A stretch of DNA of 64,000 nucleotides from Rhodospirillales bacterium (GCA_009885795.1 VFKA01000063.1:1-64000), one strand, 5' to 3'; positions 35,553 through 44,621 are shown, counted from the stretch's first letter. Notes: generated by a model from the sequence alone, not told the origin. Numbers and translations: made by a program.

Positions 35553-37433
35553 TTACTCTTCGTACGCCCGGCGCATGGTTTGGGTGAGGCGGCGCGCGAA
35601 GGCGGCGGGGTCGGCGACGGGCTCGCCCTGCATGATGCGCGCCTGTTCGAGCAGCAGCCAGGAGGCCTCCGCGATGTCGTCGGCGGCGCCTTCGAGGCCG
35701 AGGCGCCTGGCCAGGCCCGCCAGCAGCGGATGGCGGGCATTCACCTCGAGCACGCGCTTGGCGACCTCGTCCAACTGCCGGTGCTGGCGCAGCAGCCGCT
35801 CGATGTTGATGTCGATATCGCCCTCGTCGGCGACCAGGCAGACGGGGCTGTCGGTCAGGCGATCCGAGCGGCGCACGTCCTTGACCGCGTCCTTGAGCGC
35901 GAGCCGCATGAGGGCGATGAGGTTGTCGATGCCCGGCGCATCGCTAGGTTGACCGTCGGCACCGTTGGGCTTCGCGATCTTGTCGATGTCGGCGCCGCCG
36001 CGCGTTACCGACTTGAACGGCTTGCCCTCGAACACTCCGATCGCCGGAATCCAGAACTCGTCCACGGAATCCGTCAGCAGCAGGACTTCGACGCCCCGCG
36101 CCCGGAAGCCTTCGAGCTGCGGGCTTCGGCGCAAGGCTTCGAGGTTTTCGCCGGAAAGATAGTAGATCGCTTCCTGCCCGGGGCGCATGCGCTCGAGATA
36201 GGAGCCGAGCGTCGCCCAATCCTCGCCCGCGGTCGAGCGGAACCGCGCGAGGCCCAGCAGAGCCGCGCGCCGGTCCTTGTCCTCGTAGAGGCCTTCCTTG
36301 AGGACGGCGCCGAAATTCTCCCAGAACGCGATGTAGGCGGGCGCGTCGGACTCCGCCTTGCGGGCGAGCTCGGCCAGGATCTTCTTGGTGAGCCCCGAAC
36401 GGATTTTCGCCAGCAGCGGATTGTTTTGCAGCATCTCGCGGCTGACGCTCAAGGGCAGGTCCTCGGAATCGACGATGCCGCGCACGAAGCGCAGATAGCC
36501 GGGCAGAATCTCCGCGCAAGCCTCGCTCACGAAGACGCGCCGGACATAGAGCTTGACGCAGTTGTTGCGCTCGGGATTGAAGAGATCGAAGGGCCGGGAC
36601 GAGGGCACGAAGAGAAGTGCCGTATACTCGATCTTGCCCTCGGCGTGGGCATGCAGCACCGCCCAAGGCTCGTCGGCGGCATGCGCGTGATGGCGATAGA
36701 AATCGGCGTATTGCTCGGCGGCGATCTCGGCCTTGGGCCGCATCCACAGCGCCGAGGCGCTGTTGAGCGCGTGCGAGGCGCCGCCGTCCTTGAAGTGAAT
36801 CGGGAACCCGATATGGTCGGAATGCTTCACCACCAGCGCGCGCAGGTGCTCGGGCTCGAGATAATCGTCCTCGCCCTGCCGCAGATGCAGGGTCACCTTG
36901 GTGCCGCGCGCCGGCGCCTCGGCCGATTCAGACACCGCGAAATCGCCGCGGCCTTCGGAATGCCAGCGCCAGCCTTGCCCCTCGCCGGCCTTGCGGCTCG
37001 ACACCTCCACCGGCGCCGCCACCATGAACGCGGAATAGAATCCGATGCCGAATTGGCCGATGAGCGCCGGGTTCTTGGCCCCCGGGGCGCCGGGAGCGCC
37101 GCCATTGGCCGCCTCATCGAGGAAGGACGCGGTGCCGGAGCGGGCGATGGTGCCAAGGTGATCGATGAGTTCGGCGCGGTTCATGCCGATGCCGTTGTCG
37201 GCCACGCCGAGCGTGCGCTTGGCGCGGTCGATTTCGATGACGATGCCGAGCTTCGGATCGTCGGCCAGGATTTCCGGCCGGGTGATGGCAAGATAGCGCA
37301 GGCGGTCGCAGGCATCGGCCGCGTTGGAGACAAGTTCGCGCAGGAAGACCGATTTGTCGCTATAGATGGAATGGGTGACGATATCGAGGAGCCGCCCCAC
37401 TTCCGCCTGAAATCCATGCCGTTCCTCGGCCAT
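35553..37433 (-). CDS. htpG: Chaperone protein HtpG (Hsp90)
   Basis: HtpG is the bacterial Hsp90 dimeric ATPase chaperone. The 626-aa protein has a GHKL ATPase domain with VFLRELVSNAADACDRLR, LGVADNGIGMNRAELIDHLG and GQFGIGFYSAFMVA, the middle-domain Arg region (VRRVFVSEACAEILPGYLRFVRGIVDSEDLPLSVSREMLQ) and a C-terminal dimerisation part ending near RRLTQTMRRAYEE. No organellar features are present. A heat-shock-type promoter with a long palindrome is suggested at 37472-37501. It sits between unrelated genes. Confidence 0.98.
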   Translation of the reverse strand: MAEERHGFQAEVGRLLDIVTHSIYSDKSVFLRELVSNAADACDRLRYLAITRPEILADDPKLGIVIEIDRAKRTLGVADNGIGMNRAELIDHLGTIARSGTASFLDEAANGGAPGAPGAKNPALIGQFGIGFYSAFMVAAPVEVSSRKAGEGQGWRWHSEGRGDFAVSESAEAPARGTKVTLHLRQGEDDYLEPEHLRALVVKHSDHIGFPIHFKDGGASHALNSASALWMRPKAEIAAEQYADFYRHHAHAADEPWAVLHAHAEGKIEYTALLFVPSSRPFDLFNPERNNCVKLYVRRVFVSEACAEILPGYLRFVRGIVDSEDLPLSVSREMLQNNPLLAKIRSGLTKKILAELARKAESDAPAYIAFWENFGAVLKEGLYEDKDRRAALLGLARFRSTAGEDWATLGSYLERMRPGQEAIYYLSGENLEALRRSPQLEGFRARGVEVLLLTDSVDEFWIPAIGVFEGKPFKSVTRGGADIDKIAKPNGADGQPSDAPGIDNLIALMRLALKDAVKDVRRSDRLTDSPVCLVADEGDIDINIERLLRQHRQLDEVAKRVLEVNARHPLLAGLARRLGLEGAADDIAEASWLLLEQARIMQGEPVADPAAFARRLTQTMRRAYEE

Positions 37434-37471
37434 CGCTGCTTTCCCGACGCTTAAGAACTCTCCGCCGCTCT

Positions 37472-37501
37472 CATATGTGATGGCCGGCCCCGGCCATCAA
37501 G
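37472..37501 (-). promoter_or_regulatory. Candidate heat-shock promoter with an embedded palindrome before htpG
   Basis: On the minus strand CTTGAT (37501-37496) is separated by 18 bases from CATATG (37477-37472), close to alphaproteobacterial RpoH boxes though the spacing is long. A perfect inverted repeat, TGATGGCCGG-CC-CCGGCCATCA (37478-37499), fills the spacer and part of the -35. It could be an operator or a stable hairpin. Confidence 0.4.
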
Positions 37502-37558
37502 GGGCGTGCCGAGGTTCAAACTCGGCTAACCGGAAACAAGTTGCTTAGATCTCCAGTC

Positions 37559-37652
37559 TGTCATTCCGGCCCCGGCTTTTGCCGGGGTAAACTCCAGCCG
37601 GAATCCATCGAGGCCCACGTCGCGATGGGCCCCGGCTTTCGCCGGGGCGACA
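37559..37652. repeat. Palindromic repeat, three-hairpin form
   Basis: This matches the element at 45946-46037 and extends the two-hairpin type at 24272-24343 with a nested CCCCGG/CCGGGG hairpin plus TAAACTCCAG inside the first arm. It lies between htpG and the MORN gene, in a gap of about 256 bases that otherwise holds the htpG upstream region. Confidence 0.85.
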
Positions 37653-37689
37653 GAGGTGCACATTCGACAACGGCGCCGTCCGCCGCGGC

Positions 37690-38715
37690 CTATTGCTGTA
37701 TCTCGCCGTTGACGAACTGCCCGGTCCAGGTTTCGCCATTGGCCCAAGTGTAGGTGCCTTGCCCGGTCCGCTCGTCGTTCACGTACTCGCCCTCGTAGTA
37801 ATCGCCGTTGGCAAACCAAAACTTCCCGTAACCGTTGAAATTGTTGTCGACGAAGGGGCCCTGGTAGACGTCGCCGTTGGTGTACCAGAACGTCCCATGG
37901 CCGGCGAATTCTCCGTCAACGAAGGCGCCCTCGTAACGATTACCGCCGGTGTAAAAATACTTGCCGGTGCCGGTGCGGATGTCGTTGACGAAATCCCCCT
38001 CGTAACGGCTGCCGTCGGCGAACCAAAGCGTTCCAAAACCGTTGGGCGCGTTGTTGGTATAACCCCCTTCGTGGCGGTCGCCGTTGGCGTACCAGTACTT
38101 GCCGTTGCCAGCGCGCGCGTCGTTGACGTAATCCCCCTCGTAGCGGTCGCCGTTCGGCCACCACGTCGCGCCGGTGCCATGCTTTTTGCCGTCCAGGAAC
38201 TGGCCTTCGTAGCGGCCGCCGTCGTCGTAGGCGGTGACGCCGTAGCCGGAGAACTCGCCGTTCCGGTACTCGCCGCTGAAGCGTTTGCCTTCCCTGGTGA
38301 CGGTAACGGACACGCCATCCCACCGGCCGTCGACGAGATTGCCGTCTTCGCGGTCTCCCTGGGTGCTGTAATAGACGCCCGGGCCGTTCAGTACCGAGTC
38401 CTTGCACTGGCCCTCGGTGCGCGCGCCGCCTTCGTAATGTATCTTGCATGCACCCTGCATGCGGCCCGCGGCGAACTTGCCCTCGTAGCGGCCGTTGGGC
38501 TCGCCGTTTTGGAACCACTCGATGACGCCCTCGCCCGAGCCCTTGCCGCTCTTGCAGGCGCCGGTCCAGACGATGGTCTCGTTTTCCACCGGGAAGGGAT
38601 TCCACAGGGAGCAGCCGCTGCCCTTGTCCACGATCCAGTCGCCGGCCCATGCCGCCGGCGCCGCCAGCAGAAATGCCGCGAAAGCGGCTAACGCGAACAA
38701 TCGATGCAGATACAC
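37690..38715 (-). CDS. Secreted MORN-repeat protein
   Basis: The 341-aa protein carries a signal peptide (hydrophobic FALAAFAAFLLAAPAAWA, cleaved before GDW) and then around ten MORN-type repeats, each with a YEG-F or YEG-Y core (YEGKF, YEGQF, YEGDY, HEGGY, YEGDF, YEGAF, YQGPF, YEGEY, WTGQF). MORN repeats form an elongated beta-hairpin sheet and often bind lipids or proteins. I chose the GTG at 38715, preceded by GAGGGGG, over the ATG at 38745. It is divergent from the Suv3-like helicase gene; the frame beyond 38745 covers that gene's antisense and is not real. Confidence 0.88.
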   Translation of the reverse strand: MYLHRLFALAAFAAFLLAAPAAWAGDWIVDKGSGCSLWNPFPVENETIVWTGACKSGKGSGEGVIEWFQNGEPNGRYEGKFAAGRMQGACKIHYEGGARTEGQCKDSVLNGPGVYYSTQGDREDGNLVDGRWDGVSVTVTREGKRFSGEYRNGEFSGYGVTAYDDGGRYEGQFLDGKKHGTGATWWPNGDRYEGDYVNDARAGNGKYWYANGDRHEGGYTNNAPNGFGTLWFADGSRYEGDFVNDIRTGTGKYFYTGGNRYEGAFVDGEFAGHGTFWYTNGDVYQGPFVDNNFNGYGKFWFANGDYYEGEYVNDERTGQGTYTWANGETWTGQFVNGEIQQ

Positions 38716-38802
38716 TTGTGCCCCCTCGCCATGCTTCCTGTCCATTTTGTTCACCCTCGGGCCGATTGGCAAGAGGCCGTCCCCGGCGTTATCCTTGCGC
38801 GC

Positions 38803-41313
38803 ATGAGCCAGCGTCCCGACCGGCGCGTCATCGCGGTTCTCGGCCCCACCAACACCGGCAAGACCCATCTCGCGCTCGAGCGCATGATGGGGCACCGCTC
38901 GGGCATGATCGGCTTCCCGTTGCGGCTGCTGGCGCGGGAGAATTACGACCGGGTTGTGCGAATCAAGGGCGCCGGCGCGGTGGCGCTGGTGACCGGCGAG
39001 GAGCGCATCCTGCCGCCGCGCCCCGCCTACTACCTGTGCACGGCCGAGGCCATGCCGCTCGACCGGCCGGTGGATTTCCTGGCCGTGGACGAAGTCCAGA
39101 TGGCGGCCGATTCCGAGCGCGGCCACATCTTCACCGAGCGCCTGATGCACGCGCGGGGCGCCTCGGAAACCATGCTGCTCGGCGCCGATACCGTGCGCCC
39201 GCTGCTGCGAAGGCTGGTGCCCGAGGCCGAGATCGTCGCCCGGCCGCGATTCTCGACCCTTGCCTATACCGGGCCGAAGAAACTGACGCGGCTGCCGCCG
39301 CGCAGCGCCGTGGTCGCGTTCTCGCTCGCCGACGTTTATGCCATCGCCGAACTCATCCGCCGCCAGCGCGGCGGCACCGCCGTCGTCATGGGGGCCTTGA
39401 GTCCGCGCACCCGCAACGCCCAGGTCGAGCTGTTCCAGGCGGGCGAGGTCGACTATCTCGTGGCCACCGACGCCATCGGCATGGGGCTCAACATGGACAT
39501 CGACCATGTCGCCTTCGCCGCGCTCCGCAAGTTCGATGGCCGCGACGTGCGCCGGCTGGGCGCCGCCGAGCTTGCCCAGATCGCGGGGCGCGCCGGGCGG
39601 CACATGAACAACGGCACCTTCGGCACCACGGCCGAGGTCGGGCCGCTCGAGCCGGAGATCGTCGAGGCGGTCGAGAATCACCGCTTCCAGGCCTTGGGCG
39701 CGCTCTATTGGCGCAACACCGATCTCGACTTCCGCTCGCCGGAGCTTTTGTTGCGCAGCCTCGACCGCCGGCCGCCGCGCGAAGGCCTCATTCGCGTCCG
39801 CGAAGCGGACGACCGGATGGCTCTGGCCCAGCTCGCGCGCGAGCCGGAGGTAGCGGCGCTTGCCACGTCCAAGACCCGCGTGCGGCTGCTGTGGGAGGTC
39901 TGCCAGATCCCCGACTTCCGCAAGACCCTGAGCGACGCGCATGCGCGCCTGCTCGGGCAAGTGTATGTCCTCCTCGCCCAGCGCGGCCGCCTGCCGGCGG
40001 ATTGGATCGCGCGCCAGTTGACCCAGCATGACCGCACCGAGGGCGACATCGACACCCTGGTCGCGCGCATCGCCCATACAAGAACCTGGACCTATATCTC
40101 GCATCGCGCCGATTGGTTGGCGGAGCCGCTCGCCTGGCAGGAGCGCGCGCGCGCGATCGAGGATCGGCTGTCGGATGCGTTGCACGAGCGCCTCACGCAG
40201 CGCTTCGTCGACCGGCGCCATGCCATGCTGGCGCGGCGCCTCAAGGATGGCGGCGAGCTGGCCGCGTCGATCGGCGCCCAGGGCGAGGTTCTCGTCGAAG
40301 GTCAATCGGTCGGGCGACTCGAAGGCTTCCGCTTCGTGCCGGATGCCAGCGCCGGGCGCGAGGAGCAGCGCCGGCTGGCGGCAACCGCGCGCCGGGCGCT
40401 CGCCAGCCGCATGCCGGCATTGGTCGGCGCCTGCGCCAACTCGGAGGACGCCGAGTTCGCGTTGCTGCCGACGGCCGAGATCGCCTGGCGCGGCGCCGCG
40501 GTGGCGCGCCTGACGGGCGGCGATTCGCCCCTTAATCCGGGCGTCGAGATTCTGGCGGGCGATCTTGTCGAGGGGCCGGCGCGCGAAAGGTTGCGCCGGC
40601 GCCTTGCCGCCTGGCTTGGGCGCTGGCTCGCCGCCAAGCTGGCACCGCTGTGGCGGCTTCGCCAGGCGCCACTAACCGGCGCCGCAAGAGGCCTGGTCTT
40701 TCAACTGAGCGAGGCCTTGGGACTCTTGCCGCTGGCCGGCGCCACGGCGCAGATCGGCGCCCTGGCGCGCAGCGACCGGACCAGGCTCGCGCGCATGGGT
40801 GTGCGCATCGGCACCGAAAGCATCTGGGTGCCGGCCTTGGCGGAGTCAGGCGCGGCCGCCCTTTCGGCGTTGCTGTGGAGCACGCACCATCGGCGTCCGC
40901 CCACCGCGTTGCCGGCCGGCCGGCCGTTGAGCTTCGTGCTCCATGAGGGGGCGGAACCGGGCTTGTGCGCCGCCATCGGCTATCGCGCGTTGGGCCCGCT
41001 GGGGATACGCGCCGACGCGCTGGAGCGGTTCGCCAAGGCGGCGCGCGACTTGTCGGCGCAAGGGTCTTTCGCGGCCACCGAACATTTACGCGCGCTGGTC
41101 GATTGCGACGCCCCGGCCCTCGATCGCCTCATCGTGGCACTCGGATACCGCCGCCAACGCGACCAGGCCGGCCTCGGTTACACCAAGCCCGCGCCGGACG
41201 GCCGGGGCAGGCGGACCGGCAAGCAGCATCGGGACAGGCGCCGGCCGGGAGGCCACGGCCACCGGTCCGATTCGCCCTTCGCGCGCCTGCGCGATCTCGG
41301 CTTCAAGAAATGA
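38803..41313 (+). CDS. Suv3-type DEAD/DExH RNA helicase
   Basis: The 836-aa protein resembles mitochondrial Suv3 (SUPV3L1) and its alphaproteobacterial relatives. The helicase core shows [17 protein letters not shown] (Walker A), [40 protein letters not shown] and QIAGRAGRH. The long Arg-rich C-terminal half (from about residue 350) ends in a basic tail ([17 protein letters not shown]). In mitochondria Suv3 works with the exoribonuclease in RNA decay; here the partner is unknown. The ATG at 38803 fits the family. It overlaps the following S4 gene by 4 bases (ATGA). Confidence 0.93.
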   Translation: MSQRPDRRVIAVLGPTNTGKTHLALERMMGHRSGMIGFPLRLLARENYDRVVRIKGAGAVALVTGEERILPPRPAYYLCTAEAMPLDRPVDFLAVDEVQMAADSERGHIFTERLMHARGASETMLLGADTVRPLLRRLVPEAEIVARPRFSTLAYTGPKKLTRLPPRSAVVAFSLADVYAIAELIRRQRGGTAVVMGALSPRTRNAQVELFQAGEVDYLVATDAIGMGLNMDIDHVAFAALRKFDGRDVRRLGAAELAQIAGRAGRHMNNGTFGTTAEVGPLEPEIVEAVENHRFQALGALYWRNTDLDFRSPELLLRSLDRRPPREGLIRVREADDRMALAQLAREPEVAALATSKTRVRLLWEVCQIPDFRKTLSDAHARLLGQVYVLLAQRGRLPADWIARQLTQHDRTEGDIDTLVARIAHTRTWTYISHRADWLAEPLAWQERARAIEDRLSDALHERLTQRFVDRRHAMLARRLKDGGELAASIGAQGEVLVEGQSVGRLEGFRFVPDASAGREEQRRLAATARRALASRMPALVGACANSEDAEFALLPTAEIAWRGAAVARLTGGDSPLNPGVEILAGDLVEGPARERLRRRLAAWLGRWLAAKLAPLWRLRQAPLTGAARGLVFQLSEALGLLPLAGATAQIGALARSDRTRLARMGVRIGTESIWVPALAESGAAALSALLWSTHHRRPPTALPAGRPLSFVLHEGAEPGLCAAIGYRALGPLGIRADALERFAKAARDLSAQGSFAATEHLRALVDCDAPALDRLIVALGYRRQRDQAGLGYTKPAPDGRGRRTGKQHRDRRRPGGHGHRSDSPFARLRDLGFKK

Positions 41314-41678
41314 CCGGGGATCCCAGCCTGCGCCTCGACAAGTGGCTGTGGCACGCCCGGTTCTGCAAGAGCCGCACGCTGGCGCGGCGGTTATGCCAGG
41401 CGGGCCGGGTGCGTACCGCCGGCAACCCCATCTTCAAGGCGCATCATTCGGTCCGGGCGGGGGACGTACTGACCTTCCGGCTGGGGCCCCATGTCCGGAT
41501 CGTGCGCGTGGTCGGCCTCGGCGTCCGGCGCGGCCCCTCGGCCGAGGCCCGCGCGCTCTACGAGGATCTGGCCCCGCCGGCGCCGATTGCGCCCGTTCAA
41601 GGCCGGCGCGAGCCGGGATTGGGCCGTCCGACCAAACAGGAACGGCGCGCCATCGACCGCCTGCTTGGCGGGGAGTAG
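41310..41678 (+). CDS. S4-domain RNA-binding protein (Hsp15/HslR-like)
   Basis: The 122-aa protein has an N-terminal S4 domain, [33 protein letters not shown], followed by a basic tail ([15 protein letters not shown]). HslR-like proteins bind 50S subunits carrying stalled nascent chains. The ATG at 41310 overlaps the helicase stop (ATGA), so the two RNA-related genes are coupled. The gap to fdxA is ~125 bases with no other gene. Confidence 0.93.
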   Translation: MTGDPSLRLDKWLWHARFCKSRTLARRLCQAGRVRTAGNPIFKAHHSVRAGDVLTFRLGPHVRIVRVVGLGVRRGPSAEARALYEDLAPPAPIAPVQGRREPGLGRPTKQERRAIDRLLGGE

Positions 41679-41803
41679 GCTTGCCTCATTCGAGTTGCGG
41701 CGGCTGGGGTTGCCTCGCCTTGTCGGCGCATGATACGCACACGCCGTGCTTGAAGCCGCCTGGCCGTGGTCGGCCGGCGGATTCGAGACGATTGGAGAAC
41801 GCG

Positions 41804-42139
41804 ATGACCTATGTGGTGACCGAGGCCTGCATCAAGTGCAAGTACATGGACTGCGTCGAGGTCTGCCCGGTGGACTGCTTCTACGAGGGCGAGAACATGC
41901 TGGTCATCCATCCCGACGAGTGCATCGATTGCGGCGTGTGCGAACCCGAATGCCCCGTGGAGGCGATCCTTCCCGACACCGAGTCGGGCATGGAGAAATG
42001 GGTGGAGATCAACCGCCAGTACTCCGAAGCCTGGCCCAATATCACGCGAATCGGCGTGCCGCCGCCCGATGCCAAGGAGTGGGAGGGCGTCCCTGAGAAG
42101 TTCGAGAAGCACTTCAACCCCAACCCGGCCAAGCGCTGA
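41804..42139 (+). CDS. fdxA: Ferredoxin FdxA (7Fe/8Fe type)
   Basis: The 111-aa ferredoxin starts [29 protein letters not shown] and carries a second cluster motif [15 protein letters not shown], typical of FdxA with a [3Fe-4S] and a [4Fe-4S] cluster; electron carrier in the cytosol. The long C-terminal extension ([17 protein letters not shown] onward) is normal for this group. ATTGGAGAAC gives a ribosome binding site before the ATG at 41804. fdxA next to carD, with the S4/helicase genes upstream, is an order known in Alphaproteobacteria. A hairpin terminator follows. Confidence 0.97.
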   Translation: MTYVVTEACIKCKYMDCVEVCPVDCFYEGENMLVIHPDECIDCGVCEPECPVEAILPDTESGMEKWVEINRQYSEAWPNITRIGVPPPDAKEWEGVPEKFEKHFNPNPAKR

Positions 42140-42146
42140 ATTGATT

Positions 42147-42176
42147 CCCCGGCGGTTTCGCCCGCCGAAACCGGGG
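42147..42176 (+). terminator. Likely fdxA terminator hairpin
   Basis: Eight bases after the fdxA stop, CGGCGG and CCGCCG can pair with a 6-nt loop, extended by CCCC/GGGG on the outside. The right half also belongs to a second inverted repeat (42166-42231), so two alternative stems compete. There is no T-run directly after it. Confidence 0.55.
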
Positions 42177-42231
42177 TCTATATTATATTAAGGTAAATCA
42201 ATACGTTAACCATAGACCCCCCGGTTTTCGG
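42166..42231. repeat. Inverted repeat flanking an AT-rich stretch between fdxA and carD
   Basis: CGAAACCGGGGTCTAT (from 42166) is repeated inversely, with small gaps, by ATAGACCCCCCGGTTTTCG (42212-42230). The AT-rich centre reads ATTATATTAAGG. This may be a decayed mobile element or a protein-binding region. Confidence 0.6.
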
Positions 42232-42260
42232 TTGTGCGGGGGCGATTTTTTTGCTAGACT
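42232..42260 (+). promoter_or_regulatory. Candidate carD promoter
   Basis: TTGTGC (42232-42237) and TAGACT (42255-42260) are spaced by 17 bases, including a run of seven T. A 13-bp direct repeat, CATGTTGGAAAGT, lies downstream at 42311-42323 and 42407-42419, in the long leader before the carD ATG at 42436. Confidence 0.45.
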
Positions 42261-42435
42261 GTCCTTCGTTGCATCGGTAGCCGGCCGGTCGCGGTCGGTT
42301 GCCTCGGTTACATGTTGGAAAGTATGGCCTGCCCGCGGATTTGCGAGCGGTGGGAGCATGCGTGGTTTGGCTTGAGACTCGGGCCGGTTGGTGCGGCGGA
42401 CGGCCGCATGTTGGAAAGTCGAGGGGCACGTGAAA

Positions 42436-42987
42436 ATGGCGCGCAACAACGGGACGAAGGTCCAGAACGGGACAAAAGTGCAAAAAGCGGCGCAAAAAGA
42501 GCTCGGCTTCCGAACCGGCGATTTCGTGGTCTATCCGACCCATGGCGTGGGCAAGGTTCTCGGCATCGAGGCGCAGGAGATTTCCGGCCTTCGCCTGCAG
42601 CTCATCATCATTCATTTCGAGAAGGACCGCATGACGCTGCGCGTGCCGGTGACGAAGGCCAAGAATTCCGGCTTGCGGCGTCTGAGCTCGCGCAAGATCA
42701 TCGACACGGCGCTGTTGACGCTCAAAGGGCGCTCGCGCATCAAGCGCGTGATGTGGAGCAGGCGCGCCCAGGAATATGAAGCCAAGATCAATTCCGGCGA
42801 CCCCGTCTCGATCGCCGAGGTCGTGCGCGATCTCCACCGCGGCGCCGATCAGCCCGACCAGTCCTTCAGCGAACGGCAAATTTATCAGGCGGCTCTGGAC
42901 CGGCTGGCGCGCGAATTGGCGGCGGTCGAGGACATCGACGAGAAAGCGGCGTCGGACCGGCTCGAACAACTGCTGAAGGCGGCCTAA
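42436..42987 (+). CDS. carD: CarD family transcriptional regulator
   Basis: CarD-type proteins bind RNA polymerase beta through a Tudor-like domain and stabilise open complexes. The 183-aa protein has this domain, ELGFRTGDFVVYPTHGVGKVLGIEAQEI, then the C-terminal helical DNA-binding part, SRRAQEYEAKINSGDPVSIAEVVRDLHR and FSERQIYQAALDRLARELAAVE. The N-terminal ~18 residues (NNGTKVQNGTKVQK) are low complexity and contain a short repeat. The ATG at 42436 is preceded by GAGGGG. It has its own apparent promoter at 42232-42260. Confidence 0.96.
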   Translation: MARNNGTKVQNGTKVQKAAQKELGFRTGDFVVYPTHGVGKVLGIEAQEISGLRLQLIIIHFEKDRMTLRVPVTKAKNSGLRRLSSRKIIDTALLTLKGRSRIKRVMWSRRAQEYEAKINSGDPVSIAEVVRDLHRGADQPDQSFSERQIYQAALDRLARELAAVEDIDEKAASDRLEQLLKAA

Positions 42988-43083
42988 ACCGACGCGCGGC
43001 GCCACCGACCGAGTTCGGATCGCGCCCGAAGACGAGACCGGCCCCTAGTACCCGCGATCGTTGAAACGTGGGTCGGGCCTCTA

Positions 43084-43139
43084 TCCTTCGACAGGCTCAG
43101 GATGAGGCCCTCATGCCGAGCTTGTCGAAGCATGAGGGT
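43084..43139. repeat. Short palindromic repeat of the CTTCGACAGGCTCAGGATGAGG type
   Basis: CCTTCGACAGGCTCAG with GATGAGG, and CTCATGCCGAGCTTGTCGAAGCATGAGG, form two adjoining hairpins of a widespread intergenic family. The remaining 42988-43181 gap has no gene and no obvious promoter. Confidence 0.75.
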
Positions 43140-43181
43140 TGGGGCTGCGTAACACGCTTCCATGATTCCGGGTACTAGAGC

Positions 43182-43982
43182 ATGTCCGACAAGGACAAGT
43201 TCGCGGTGTTGCGCCGGTGCCGGCGGATATGGGCGGTCTCGTCGATCCATGGCGAGGCGGAGCGGCTGATCTTGCTGCACGAGGCGCTCGCACCGCGCTT
43301 TCAAGACGGCGACAGGTTCGTCTATCTCGGCAACTACCTCGGCAGGGGGCGCGGGATCCTGGGCGCGCTCGACGCGTTGCTGGATTTCCGCCGCCAGGCG
43401 ATCGCGCTTCCCGGCATGTTTGCGTCCGACGTCGTCCACCTGCGCGGCAGCCAGGAAGAAATGTGGCAGAAGCTGTTGCAGCTTCAGTTCGCCCCCAATC
43501 CGCGCGAGGTGCTGTCTTGGATGCTCGACCAAGGCGTCGGGCCGACGATCGAGGCCTATGGCAGCGACATCCGGCATGCGCGCGCGGTCGCCGGCCAGGG
43601 CCCGATGGCGATCACCCGCTGGACGGGCGCCCTTCGCGCCGCCATGCAGCGTTGTCCAGGGCATTTCGCGTTCATGTCCCATCTGCGCCGCGCCGCCTAT
43701 AGCGACGACACGGGCCTGCTGTTCGTGCATGCCGGGATCGACCCCGAACGGCCGCTGACAGCGCAGAGCGACAGCCTGTGGTGGAACACGGGCGGATTCC
43801 AGCGCCTCGACCGGCCGTTCGATGGATTCGCACGCGTCGTGCGCGGCTTCGATCCCAACCATGGCGGCATCGTCGAATGGCCCTACGCCTGGTCGCTCGA
43901 CGCCGGGTGCGGCTTCGGCGGCAAGCTGATCGCGGCCTGCTTCGATCCCGCCGGCGACGTCATCGACGCGATCGAGGTGTGA
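43182..43982 (+). CDS. PPP-family metallophosphatase homologue with altered metal-binding motifs (pseudophosphatase)
   Basis: The 266-aa protein is clearly of the PP2A/ApaH-like fold, but the metal and catalytic signatures are replaced. GDxHG reads SSIHG, GDxxDRG reads GNYLGRG, GNHE reads GSQEE, and the later GH reads GF. FVHAGIDPERPL and GCGFGGKLIAACFDPAGD, which are not metal ligands, are kept. With the Asp, Asn and His ligands gone it should not be an active phosphatase, so I infer a binding or regulatory role. I recall related Rhodospirillales proteins with the same changes, which would mean a conserved subfamily, but that needs an alignment. The downstream gene is a MarR-like regulator. 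Confidence 0.85.
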   Translation: MSDKDKFAVLRRCRRIWAVSSIHGEAERLILLHEALAPRFQDGDRFVYLGNYLGRGRGILGALDALLDFRRQAIALPGMFASDVVHLRGSQEEMWQKLLQLQFAPNPREVLSWMLDQGVGPTIEAYGSDIRHARAVAGQGPMAITRWTGALRAAMQRCPGHFAFMSHLRRAAYSDDTGLLFVHAGIDPERPLTAQSDSLWWNTGGFQRLDRPFDGFARVVRGFDPNHGGIVEWPYAWSLDAGCGFGGKLIAACFDPAGDVIDAIEV

Positions 43983-44062
43983 ACCCGCGATTGACAGCGG
44001 CGTTGTCAAGCCCACATGGTCAAGGCATTCTCCCGTCCCGCCTAGCCCGGAGTGCCGCCGCC

Positions 44063-44593
44063 ATGGCCACGCGCCGACCCACCCGCACCGCCGCCGGCGA
44101 AGCGCTATTCGCGGTCGTGATCGAGACGCTGGCGACCTTTTTTCGCCTGCGAGCGGCCGGCATCAAGTTCGGCGCGGTGACGCCTTGGGGCGGCGGCGCC
44201 TGGGGGTTCCTCAGAAGCTTGAAGGTCGATGGCCCGCGCACCGTCGCCCAGTTCGCCCGTAACCGGTCGGTCAGCCGCCAGCATATCCAGAAACTGGCCG
44301 ACGAGATGGAGGAAGCGGGGCTGATCGAGTTCCTAGCCAATCCCACCCACCGCCGCTCGCCGCTCATGCGGTTGACGGCGCGCGGCGACACGCAGCTACG
44401 CCGCCTCGGCGCCTTGGGCCGCGATTTCGCCGAATCGATCGTGGGCGGCATGAACGAAAAAGAGCTGCGGATCGCCGCCGGCGTGCTGCGCTCCTTGCGC
44501 GACAGGCTGGAGCATGGCGTGCCAAAGCAGAATGGCGGCCTGCGGGCGCGCACCAAGAGCGAGACCGCCCGCCGCCGCCGGCGCATGAACTGA
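44063..44593 (+). CDS. MarR/winged-helix-type transcriptional regulator
   Basis: The 176-aa protein has a central winged-helix segment, AWGFLRSLKVDGPRTVAQFARNRSVSRQHIQKLADEMEEAGLIEFLANP, with LMRLTARGDTQLR as the wing, and a C-terminal helix plus basic tail (TKSETARRRRRMN). It is related to MarR-type regulators and would act as a DNA-binding dimer. No ligand pocket residues can be named. The ATG at 44063 was chosen; the frame is open farther upstream over the phosphatase gene's end. It lies between the pseudophosphatase and cyclase genes. Confidence 0.85.
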   Translation: MATRRPTRTAAGEALFAVVIETLATFFRLRAAGIKFGAVTPWGGGAWGFLRSLKVDGPRTVAQFARNRSVSRQHIQKLADEMEEAGLIEFLANPTHRRSPLMRLTARGDTQLRRLGALGRDFAESIVGGMNEKELRIAAGVLRSLRDRLEHGVPKQNGGLRARTKSETARRRRRMN

Positions 44594-44621
44594 CCGCCTG
44601 ATTTTTCGCGGAGAGACTCGC

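Noticed and set aside
38746-40305. N-terminal extension of the MORN protein frame
   Set aside because: The extension is antisense to the helicase gene, has no family match, and the signal peptide sits at the GTG/ATG near 38715-38745.
43084-43139. Attachment site or phage remnant
   Set aside because: It is a dispersed hairpin repeat; no integrase or phage gene is near.
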